Origin: RGIG4140 sp045614025
GTDB taxonomy: Bacteria; Pseudomonadota; Alphaproteobacteria; CAAHEQ01; UBA3637
NCBI GenBank assembly: GCA_045614025.1
Contig: JAZLCE010000027.1
Coordinates: 1-64,000 of the forward strand
Reading direction: 5' to 3'
DNA length: 64,000 bases
Shown: piece after piece, positions 43,260 through 50,966 of the stretch
How positions within the stretch are numbered: the first letter of the stretch is position 1
Layout of the letters: every line of letters begins with the position of its first letter
Translations under genes and position numbers: made by a program
Notes under the pieces: generated by a model
Databases searched by the model: none
Told to the model about the DNA's origin: nothing
Seen by the model: the letters and a program-made list of their open reading frames with translations, nothing else

Positions 43260-44465
43260 ATGCCAGAAATTAAATGCCCAAAATGCCAAAATATTTTCAC
43301 TGTTAATGAATCAGATTATGAATTAATTGCAAGCCAAATTAGAACGAATGAATTCCAAAAAGAATTACAAGAAAAAGAATTGCAACTGATTAAAGAAAAG
43401 AATAATGAACTTGCTCTTTTAGAAGCCAAATTAAAAAGCGAAAAAGAAAAAGAGCTTTTTACTATTTTGCAAGAAGCTGAAAAATTAAAAGCAAAAGTTT
43501 CTGCATTTGATCAAGAAAAAGAGCTTGCTCTAACCCAAGCTCTTTCCATTCAAAAAGATGAACTCACTTTAAAAGAACAAGAAATTTTAAAATTAAAAAG
43601 CGCTCTTTCTGAAGCTAATAAAGATGCTTTATTAAAAGAAAAATCTTTAAAGGAAAATTTTGAAATTCAACTACGCGCAAAAGATGAAACAATTTCTTTT
43701 TATAAAGATTTAAAAACAAAAATGTCCACTAAAATGGTTGGTGAAACTTTAGAACAACATTGCGAAATTGAATTTAATAAATTACGCGCAACAGCTTTTC
43801 CTAATGCTTACTTTGAAAAAGATAATGATGCTAAAACAGGAAGTAAAGGCGATTATATTTTCAAAGAAGCAACTCAAGATGGAGTTGAATTCATATCCAT
43901 TATGTTTGAAATGAAAAATGAAATGGATACAACCGCAACTAAACATAAAAATGAAGATTTTTTCAAAGAACTTGATAAGGATAGAACAGAAAAAGGATGC
44001 GAATACGCTGTTTTGGTTTCACTTCTCGAATCAGAAAATGAACTTTATAACACAGGAATTGTTGATGTTTCTCATAAATATTCAAAAATGTATGTCATCC
44101 GCCCTCAATTTTTCATCCCAATTATTTCTTTGCTCAGAAATGCCGCACTGAACAGTGTTGAATATAAAAAACAAGTAGTTGAATTTAAAAATCAAAATAT
44201 TGATATTTCTCATTTTGAAGATGACATTAATGAATTTAAAGAAAAGTTTTCAAGGAATTATCAATTAGCTAGCGATAAATTTAAAAAAGCCATTGATGAA
44301 ATTGATAAAACAATTGATCATCTTCAAAAAACAAAAGAAGCGCTCCTTTCTTCTGAAAATAATTTAAGGCTTGCAAATAACAGAGCTCAGGATTTAACTG
44401 TTAAACGATTAACAAGAAACAACCCAACGATGAAACAAAAATTTGAAGAATTGAAGCAAAGTTAA
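43260..44465 (+). CDS. DUF2130 family protein (zinc-ribbon start, coiled coil, nuclease-like core)
   Basis: The 401-residue protein starts with CPKC (5-8), a half zinc ribbon, followed by a long coiled coil (about 30-155). The DUF2130 domain comes next, with MVGETLEQHCEIEFNKLRA and a core containing GSKGDYIF and MFEMKNE. The latter pattern (Asp, then Glu-x-Lys after a strand) resembles PD-(D/E)XK nucleases. The function of the family is not established. It has its own promoter and terminator, so it is a single-gene unit. Confidence 0.85.
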   Translation: MPEIKCPKCQNIFTVNESDYELIASQIRTNEFQKELQEKELQLIKEKNNELALLEAKLKSEKEKELFTILQEAEKLKAKVSAFDQEKELALTQALSIQKDELTLKEQEILKLKSALSEANKDALLKEKSLKENFEIQLRAKDETISFYKDLKTKMSTKMVGETLEQHCEIEFNKLRATAFPNAYFEKDNDAKTGSKGDYIFKEATQDGVEFISIMFEMKNEMDTTATKHKNEDFFKELDKDRTEKGCEYAVLVSLLESENELYNTGIVDVSHKYSKMYVIRPQFFIPIISLLRNAALNSVEYKKQVVEFKNQNIDISHFEDDINEFKEKFSRNYQLASDKFKKAIDEIDKTIDHLQKTKEALLSSENNLRLANNRAQDLTVKRLTRNNPTMKQKFEELKQS

Positions 44466-44468
44466 AAA

Positions 44469-44498
44469 AAAAGGAATTCCAATTTGGAATTCCTTTTT
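44469..44498. terminator. Bidirectional terminator between the DUF2130 and YqaA genes
   Basis: Two GGAATTCC copies (44473-44480 and 44486-44493) form a perfect 8-bp hairpin over AATTT, with an A run to the left and a T run to the right, between convergent genes. Confidence 0.9.
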
Positions 44499-44503
44499 TA
44501 ATT

Positions 44504-45103
44504 TTAAAATAATTTTAAAAGCGCAAAACCACCTATCAATAAAACAAAGAAAAGTATTGAAAGCCACCCTAAGTTTTTTTCAATATAATTTTTCATTGGT
44601 TCACCCCATTTATAAAGCAGCCATGCAATTAAAAAGAATCGAATCCCTCTTGCTAAAACAGAGGCAATACCAAAAACAAATAAATTTAATCCTGTTACAC
44701 CGCTTGCAATCGTGATAATTTTATAGGGAAATGGAGTGATTCCCGCACCAAAAACAATCCATGATCCATAATCATTATAATATGATTTAAATGTTTCAAA
44801 CTTGTCGGTTGCACTATAAAATTCCAAAATAGGAATACCGATTGTATCATATAAGAAATATCCAATCGCATAGCCAAAAAAACCACCCAAAACACTTGAT
44901 AATGTTGTATATAATGCAATTTTAAAAGCTTTTGTTCGAGCTGTTAAAATCAGAGGAATCAAAAATAAATCTGGTGGAATTGGAAAAAATGAACTTTCAA
45001 TAAAAGAAATTGCACATAAGGCTGGCAACGCCCATTTTCCACCCACAAGCCCCATACACCAATCATATGTGCTTTTCATCATTTTATTCCATAATTTTAA
45101 CAT
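44504..45103 (-). CDS. YqaA-type DedA family membrane protein
   Basis: The 199-residue protein has about five hydrophobic segments and the VTT (DedA/SNARE-associated) domain. Its pattern includes FIESSFFPIPPDLFLIPL and GSWIVFGAGITPFPYKIITI. DedA-like proteins help move or maintain membrane lipids; some recycle undecaprenyl phosphate. YqaA members are the short form. AAGGGAAAGTCAATA precedes ATG 45103. It is divergent from the lipoprotein gene at 45179, whose promoter begins 3 nt upstream of this start. Confidence 0.88.
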   Translation of the reverse strand: MLKLWNKMMKSTYDWCMGLVGGKWALPALCAISFIESSFFPIPPDLFLIPLILTARTKAFKIALYTTLSSVLGGFFGYAIGYFLYDTIGIPILEFYSATDKFETFKSYYNDYGSWIVFGAGITPFPYKIITIASGVTGLNLFVFGIASVLARGIRFFLIAWLLYKWGEPMKNYIEKNLGWLSILFFVLLIGGFALLKLF

Positions 45104-45105
45104 TA

Positions 45106-45134
45106 TTGACTTTCCCTTTGTTGTTGATTATACT
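45106..45134 (+). promoter_or_regulatory. Promoter for the glycine-zipper lipoprotein gene
   Basis: TTGACT (45106-45111) and TATACT (45129-45134) are exactly 17 nt apart and about 45 nt before the start codon. Confidence 0.8.
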
Positions 45135-45178
45135 TGAATAAACTTCATTCAACATATCTTCTTTAGAAAGGAAAAGCA

Positions 45179-45643
45179 ATGAAAAAAATTCTATTTTTAA
45201 TTTTGTTTTCAATCGGTTTAGCTGGCTGCGCTGATAATTATGCAAATACATCCTATTCAAACTATGACATTGGAACACAAGGATCTGTGCAAATGGGAAA
45301 AATTGTTCAAATGATGCCTGTTAAAACAACTGGCTCTGATGGAATTGGAACAACATCTGGTGCCATTGCTGGTGCAGCAGCAGGCTCAATGATCGGCGGT
45401 AACACAGCCGTTAATATTATTGGTGGTGTAGGAGGCGCATTACTTGGTGGGATGATCGGTTCTGCAACAGAAAGCGCTATTACAAGCACAAATGCCTATG
45501 AATTTATTATTCAAAAAACAAACGGTTCTTATGTATCTGTAGTTCAAACAAATGAACTTGCATTGCGTCCAGGAGATAATGTTTGGATCACAACAGCCAA
45601 TGGCGTAACAAGAATCAGATCTCGAGTTACAACATATTATTAA
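45179..45643 (+). CDS. SlyB-like glycine-zipper outer membrane lipoprotein
   Basis: The 154-residue lipoprotein has a signal peptide with lipobox LAGC (Cys17). A glycine-zipper segment follows (about 60-100, GAIAGAAAGSMIGG and GGVGGALLGGMIG), then a C-terminal domain with YVSVVQTNELALRPGDNVWI. This is the SlyB/PcP layout: an outer membrane lipoprotein that shields or inserts into the membrane under stress. AGAAAGGAAAAGCA precedes ATG 45179. It is a single-gene unit with its own promoter and terminator. Confidence 0.88.
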   Translation: MKKILFLILFSIGLAGCADNYANTSYSNYDIGTQGSVQMGKIVQMMPVKTTGSDGIGTTSGAIAGAAAGSMIGGNTAVNIIGGVGGALLGGMIGSATESAITSTNAYEFIIQKTNGSYVSVVQTNELALRPGDNVWITTANGVTRIRSRVTTYY

Positions 45644-45663
45644 AACTCACATTTATAAAAAAA

Positions 45664-45687
45664 GAGGCTTAAAGCCTCTTTTTTTTT
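45664..45687. terminator. Terminator of the lipoprotein gene
   Basis: GAGGCT (45664-45669) pairs with AGCCTC (45673-45678), with an A run before it and nine T residues after. It sits between convergent genes and may serve both. Confidence 0.88.
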
Positions 45688-45693
45688 ATACAC

Positions 45694-45966
45694 TTAATCC
45701 CTAACTTTTTGGTTAAAAAGATGTTTATTTTGATGTAATCTATTAAAAAATTCTTGATTAATCCGCTCTGAATCAACTGAAGACTCATTCAAGTCTTTCT
45801 TTTTTTCTTGTTCTGCGCGTTCCTGTTCTTTCACTTGGCGATGATTTTCTGCAGCTTCCGCAAGATTAATGAGGCCTTCCTTGGTTAAATACTGAAGCCC
45901 TCCCATTATTGCACAATATATTGCAACCCATTTTAAAATAGATAAACAACCTTTTTTCTTTACCAT
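45694..45966 (-). CDS. Small membrane protein, unknown
   Basis: A 90-residue protein with a basic N-terminus (MVKKKGC), one membrane segment (about 8-26, ILKWVAIYCAIMGGLQYL) and a charged helical tail rich in Glu, Lys and Gln. I do not recognise it. It is supported by a strong ribosome site, AAAGGAGGTTTGT, before ATG 45966, and by terminators on both sides. It lies after gyrB on the same strand but past gyrB's terminator. It has no likely partner nearby. Confidence 0.6.
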   Translation of the reverse strand: MVKKKGCLSILKWVAIYCAIMGGLQYLTKEGLINLAEAAENHRQVKEQERAEQEKKKDLNESSVDSERINQEFFNRLHQNKHLFNQKVRD

Positions 45967-45987
45967 ACAAACCTCCTTTTATTTATA

Positions 45988-46010
45988 AAAAAAGGCGAGA
46001 ATATCTCGCC
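45988..46010 (-). terminator. Terminator of the dnaN-recF-gyrB operon
   Basis: GGCGAGA (45994-46000) pairs with TCTCGCC (46004-46010); on the minus strand a T run follows (A run at 45987-45993). Confidence 0.88.
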
Positions 46011-46042
46011 TTTTGAAGAAATTCTTGACATATATTATATCA

Positions 46043-48448
46043 CTAAATGTCTAAATTTGCAACATCTAATGCATTTTGTTGAATAAATTCACGTCTTGGT
46101 TCAACAACATCTCCCATCAAACATGAGAAAACTTGTTCAGCTTCATCTTGATGAGTGATTTTTACTTGCAATAAACGACGAGCATTTGGATCTAATGTTG
46201 TTTCCCATAATTGTTCAGGGTTCATTTCTCCCAATCCTTTATATCGGTTAATTGCAATACCTTTACGAGCAACTTTGAAAACAGCTTCAGCTAATGAAAC
46301 AGGGTCATGAATAACCGTTTCACCATCTTTTGTTTTTAAAATTGCTGGTTTTGAATAAAATTCTTTAAGTTCATCACTCATTTCTGAAAGCTTTCTTGCT
46401 TCTGCGCAAGAAATAAGAGCATGATCAATTTTAATTGTTTCAGTTACCCCACGAAGAGTTCTTTCTAAAACTAACTCATTATCAAGCGTTAAACTTTCTT
46501 TCCAGCCACGTTCATATTCTGGTTCAATCATATCTAATTTTGAAGCTAAACCACCATTTCTTAAACTTTCGGCATTGAAAAGACCCAAAATAGCCATTTG
46601 TCCAATCACACGAGAAGGAATCCGGTTTGACATTGCTAAAATAAGATTACGCGCAACTCTTGCTTGTTCAACTCGAGCAACTAAATCAGCACCCGCAATT
46701 TGAGTGCCATCTTCTAAAACCAAAACAGCATCATTCGTTCCAACTTGAATCAAGTATTCTTCCATAGCCTTATCGTCTTTTAAATAAATTTCAGAATTAC
46801 CGCGTTTTGCTCTATAAAGAGGTGGTTGGGCAATATAGAGATAACCTTTTTCAATAATTTCAGGCATTTGTCTAAAGAAGAATGTTAATAATAAAGTTCT
46901 AATATGGGCACCATCAACATCAGCATCGGTCATAATAATAATTTTATGATAGCGAATTTTATCCACATTAAAATCATCACGCCCAATCCCTGTTCCAAGA
47001 GCCGTTACAATAGTTCCAATTTCAGCAGAAGAAAGCATTTTATCAAAACGAGCCCGTTCAACATTCAAAATTTTACCTCTTAATGGTAAAATAGCTTGGT
47101 GAGCTCTATCACGACCTTGTTTTGCAGAACCACCAGCAGAGTCCCCTTCAACGATGAATACTTCAGAATCTGCAGGATCTTTACTTTGACAATCTGCTAA
47201 TTTACCTGGTAATGAAGCCATATCTAAAGCGCCTTTTCTGCGCGTTAATTCTCTTGCTTTACGAGCAGCTTCGCGTGCAGCTGCAGCTTCAACAACTTTG
47301 CTAATAATTTTTCTTGCTTCAGCAGGGTGTTCTTCAAACCATTGTTCTAACTTATCACCCACAATTCCTTCAACAACTGGACGAACTTCTGATGAAACAA
47401 GTTTATCTTTTGTTTGAGATGAAAATTTTGGATCTGGCACTTTAACAGATAAAACAACTGTTAACCCTTCGCGCATATCTTCACCAGATAATTCAACTTT
47501 TTCTTTCTTTGTTAATCCAGAATTATTAGCATATGCATTAATGGTTCTTGTTAAAGCGGCTCTTAATCCAGCTAAGTGAGTTCCACCATCACGTTGCGGA
47601 ATGTTATTAGTAAAACACAAGCATGTTTCATGGTAACCATCTGTCCATTCAAAGGCAGCTTCAACAGTGATTCCATCTTTTTCACCACTTAAATCAAATG
47701 GAGCATCATGCAACGTATTTTTTGAACGATTCAAATATTTAACAAACTCTAAGATACCACCTTCATAATGCAAGACAGAAGATCTTGGTTCACTTCCTCT
47801 GTTATCTGTTAAATGAATACAAACACCTGAATTTAAAAAGGCTAATTCACGAATGCGATGTTCTAATGTTTCAAAACTAAAAGTTGTGCTTGTAAATGTT
47901 TCATTTGATGGATGGAATGTTACCATTGTTCCATGTTTTCCTGGTGTGTCACCCACAACTTTTAATGGCGCAACAGAAGAACCATTTTCAAAACGAACAA
48001 AATGTTCTTTATCATTTCTCCAAATTCTTAATTCCAACCAGTCAGATAAAGCATTCACAACAGAAACACCAACGCCATGCAACCCACCTGAAACCTTATA
48101 TGAGTTATTATCGAATTTACCACCGGCATGTAATTGAGTCATAATAACTTCAGCAGCAGAAATCCCTTCTGTTTTATGCATATCAACAGGCATACCACGA
48201 CCATCATCAATAATCGTAACAGATTCATCAGCATTTAAAACCACTTCAACTTTTGAACAATAACCCGCCAAAGCTTCGTCAATTGAGTTATCCAAAACTT
48301 CATAAACCATATGATGCAACCCAGTTCCATCATCCGTATCCCCAATATACATACCTGGACGTTTGCGAACAGCGTCAAGCCCTTTTAATACTTTAATAGA
48401 ATCTGCATTATATTCTTGTGTGGCTGTTTGAATATCTAAATCAGTCAT
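46043..48448 (-). CDS. gyrB: DNA gyrase subunit B
   Basis: The 801-residue subunit supplies the ATPase that drives negative supercoiling by gyrase. The GHKL ATPase domain has the DNSIDEALAGYC and IDDGRGMPV motifs and HAGGKFDNNSYKVSGGLHGV. The Toprim domain has EGDSAGGSAKQGRDR and DADVDGAHI, and the tail QLWETTLDPNARRLL is typical. The length matches E. coli GyrB (804). It follows recF by 10 nt in a dnaN-recF-gyrB operon and ends at a terminator. Confidence 0.98.
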   Translation of the reverse strand: MTDLDIQTATQEYNADSIKVLKGLDAVRKRPGMYIGDTDDGTGLHHMVYEVLDNSIDEALAGYCSKVEVVLNADESVTIIDDGRGMPVDMHKTEGISAAEVIMTQLHAGGKFDNNSYKVSGGLHGVGVSVVNALSDWLELRIWRNDKEHFVRFENGSSVAPLKVVGDTPGKHGTMVTFHPSNETFTSTTFSFETLEHRIRELAFLNSGVCIHLTDNRGSEPRSSVLHYEGGILEFVKYLNRSKNTLHDAPFDLSGEKDGITVEAAFEWTDGYHETCLCFTNNIPQRDGGTHLAGLRAALTRTINAYANNSGLTKKEKVELSGEDMREGLTVVLSVKVPDPKFSSQTKDKLVSSEVRPVVEGIVGDKLEQWFEEHPAEARKIISKVVEAAAAREAARKARELTRRKGALDMASLPGKLADCQSKDPADSEVFIVEGDSAGGSAKQGRDRAHQAILPLRGKILNVERARFDKMLSSAEIGTIVTALGTGIGRDDFNVDKIRYHKIIIMTDADVDGAHIRTLLLTFFFRQMPEIIEKGYLYIAQPPLYRAKRGNSEIYLKDDKAMEEYLIQVGTNDAVLVLEDGTQIAGADLVARVEQARVARNLILAMSNRIPSRVIGQMAILGLFNAESLRNGGLASKLDMIEPEYERGWKESLTLDNELVLERTLRGVTETIKIDHALISCAEARKLSEMSDELKEFYSKPAILKTKDGETVIHDPVSLAEAVFKVARKGIAINRYKGLGEMNPEQLWETTLDPNARRLLQVKITHQDEAEQVFSCLMGDVVEPRREFIQQNALDVANLDI

Positions 48449-48458
48449 TTGTTTTCCT

Positions 48459-49628
48459 TTATGCTACATTTTTTAAACTTAAATTTGATTCTTGAACGTT
48501 GTAAAATTGTGCACGTCCGTTTAAGTAATCAAAATTTTCAGAATCGATGCCTGTCATCCAAACTTGCGCCGGCAAGTTGGTTAATACATCAAAAAGAATA
48601 TGCCGCCGCTTTACATCTAAATGGGCAATTGCCTCATCTAATAACAACAACGGACAAACACCCTGCTCTTGCATTTGAGTGTTCATTTCTGCTAAAATAA
48701 TTGAAAGAAGAAGCGCTTTTTGCTCCCCTGTTGAACACAAAGAAGCATCCATACGCTTTTGTGAATGAATCACTTTAAAATCAGCTGTATGAGGGCCAGA
48801 AATTGAACCCCCATCTGCATAAATTTTTCTTGATTTTTGAAGCTTATCTAAAAAGATTTCTTCAGCTTGAACAGCGCTTTTTTCCAATAACAACTGCTCA
48901 ACAAAACCTGTTAATATAATTTCTGCTGTTGGGAAAATATCTGAAACTGGATGTTTTAAGTTTTGGCTCATCCGTTCAATTACATCTAATCTAGAAGCCG
49001 CAATAGCAACCCCAAATGAAACCAATTGCTCTTCAAGACCATTTAACCATGCTTTATCAAAACGCCCCTCGCGAAGCAAACAACTCCATTGTTTAAATAC
49101 AGCATTATATTCACTTAATCTAACTGCATGTGTTTCATCAAAAGCCTGCACCAAACGATCTAAAAATCTACGACGCGCTTGAGGATCTCCACAAAAAAGT
49201 CGATCTTGTGCTGGAGTTAACCACAAACACTTGAAAACTTTTGCTAAATCACTTTGTTTTGTTGTGTTTTTTCCATCAATTCTAACTTGGCGCCGTTCTG
49301 ATCCATCAATGGTTCCCGTTCCAATTTTTGTTGCAAGCCCATTCATATTAATATTGGCAGAAATACTCCACCTATTTGGCAACTGAGCAACTTCTAAGTG
49401 ATTAAAAAAATCACCTGGATCTCGTTTTGCAACATCACTTAAACGAGCCGAACGCAAACCTTTTCCGGGAATTAAAAAAGAAATAGCTTCTAAAATATTC
49501 GTTTTCCCTGCACCATTATGTCCTGTTAAAATAACCGGTTCAAAAGATGAGCTTAAATTCATATTCATGAAAGAATATGAGCGAAAGTTTGTTAATCGCA
49601 ACTGTTCAATTCCAGATTTTAAGCTCAT
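48459..49628 (-). CDS. recF: DNA replication and repair protein RecF
   Basis: The 389-residue SMC-like ATPase helps load RecA at gaps. Walker A is GHNGAGKTN (following FEPVILT), the signature segment is SGPHTADF and later STGEQKALLLSIILAE, and Walker B reads PLLLLDEAIAHLD. The N-terminus LRLTNFRSYS is typical. It lies between dnaN (15 nt) and gyrB (10 nt), in the usual order. Confidence 0.96.
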   Translation of the reverse strand: MSLKSGIEQLRLTNFRSYSFMNMNLSSSFEPVILTGHNGAGKTNILEAISFLIPGKGLRSARLSDVAKRDPGDFFNHLEVAQLPNRWSISANINMNGLATKIGTGTIDGSERRQVRIDGKNTTKQSDLAKVFKCLWLTPAQDRLFCGDPQARRRFLDRLVQAFDETHAVRLSEYNAVFKQWSCLLREGRFDKAWLNGLEEQLVSFGVAIAASRLDVIERMSQNLKHPVSDIFPTAEIILTGFVEQLLLEKSAVQAEEIFLDKLQKSRKIYADGGSISGPHTADFKVIHSQKRMDASLCSTGEQKALLLSIILAEMNTQMQEQGVCPLLLLDEAIAHLDVKRRHILFDVLTNLPAQVWMTGIDSENFDYLNGRAQFYNVQESNLSLKNVA

Positions 49629-49643
49629 CTCAAACCTTATATC

Positions 49644-50759
49644 TTAAACACGCATTGGCATTAAAACAAATAAAGAGGCGCTATCTGTTTCATCTTGCAA
49701 AATCACAGGACTTGTTCCATCTTGCAATTTCATGCGAACACAATCACCTTTAACTTGACCTAAAATATCAAGCAAATAACGATAATTAAAGCCGATTTCA
49801 AGAGATTCATTATCATAAACAGCATCCATTTCATCTTCTGCAGATCCTTCATCAGCAGAAGCTGCAAAAACTTGCAACAACCCATTTGAAATAGATAACT
49901 TAATTCCTCTTGATTTTTCAGAAACAACTGCAACACGTTCGATCACATTTGTTAATGTTTTAACATCAGCTTGCAATACTTTATCATTATTCACAGGAAT
50001 AACTTTTTCATATTCAGGATATGTTCCATCAATTAAACGAGAAGATAAAACAACATCATCTAAAACGAAACGAATCTGATTAGCTGAAAGAGAAACTTCA
50101 ACTTCACCATTTGATTCTGTTGCTAATTTTGACAATTCATTAATTGTTTTGCGCGGAATAATAATCCCTGGCATTCCTTGAGCGCCTTCAGGCAAACGAA
50201 TACCAGAACATGCCAAACGGTGACCATCTGTTGCAACAGCTGTTAAATGAGATTCTTCACCTGTTTTTTCATGCATATAAATCCCATTTAAGTTATATCT
50301 TGTTTCTTCCATTGAAACAGCAAAACCTGTTTTAGCAATAAGCCCAACCAAATCAGAGGCCATCAATTTGAATGTAAATGGCATATTTTCTTGAGCCATT
50401 GAAGGGAACCCATCAGCAGGCAAACTGGCCAAAACAAATTTAGAACGACCAGAAACAAGCAAAACTTGAGAGCTTTCTTCCAAATATGAAAGTTGAACTT
50501 GAGAACCTTCTGATAATTTTTTAACAATATCATAAAGTTTATGAGCTGGAATTGTAACAGCCCCTTGACTTTCAACCGCTGCTGGAATACGTTCCATAAT
50601 TTCAATTTCATTATCTGTTGCTCTGAGCAATACTTCATCAGCTCCAGCTTCAACTAAAACATTTGAAAGAACAGGAATAGTCTGGCGTCTTTCAACCACA
50701 CTTTGAATGTGAGAAAGAGCCTTCAATAAAAGCCCCCGTTCAATGGTTAATTTAATCAT
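49644..50759 (-). CDS. dnaN: DNA polymerase III beta subunit (sliding clamp)
   Basis: The 371-residue protein is the ring-shaped processivity clamp. The three repeated clamp domains are present; recognisable parts are LSHIQSVVERRQTIPVLSNV near the N-terminus, YNLNGIYM and SRLIDGTYPEY in the middle, and the C-terminal PVILQ...LMPMR that lines the partner-binding pocket. AAGAGGAAGTTTAAA precedes ATG 50759. It heads the dnaN-recF-gyrB operon; dnaA is not upstream, where a Lon-like gene is transcribed the other way. Confidence 0.97.
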   Translation of the reverse strand: MIKLTIERGLLLKALSHIQSVVERRQTIPVLSNVLVEAGADEVLLRATDNEIEIMERIPAAVESQGAVTIPAHKLYDIVKKLSEGSQVQLSYLEESSQVLLVSGRSKFVLASLPADGFPSMAQENMPFTFKLMASDLVGLIAKTGFAVSMEETRYNLNGIYMHEKTGEESHLTAVATDGHRLACSGIRLPEGAQGMPGIIIPRKTINELSKLATESNGEVEVSLSANQIRFVLDDVVLSSRLIDGTYPEYEKVIPVNNDKVLQADVKTLTNVIERVAVVSEKSRGIKLSISNGLLQVFAASADEGSAEDEMDAVYDNESLEIGFNYRYLLDILGQVKGDCVRMKLQDGTSPVILQDETDSASLFVLMPMRV

Positions 50760-50966
50760 TTTAAACTTCCTCTTTTTCTTAAATTTGTTGATTTAAATAC
50801 CGTTATTAAAAATAAATAAAACAGCTAAGGTTACTATAAAATATTTTTTCAAAAAAAGACACAAAAAAAACACATTTTTAAAACTTTTTTCATATTTTTT
50901 CATAAACATCTTTTTTTTAGAATAAAAAAAGGTTATAAGAATAAAAACAAGTATGGGAGACATAAA

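Noticed and set aside
47853..48144. Rightward reading frames inside gyrB
   Set aside because: They are opposite-strand shadows of a strongly conserved gene and have no ribosome sites.
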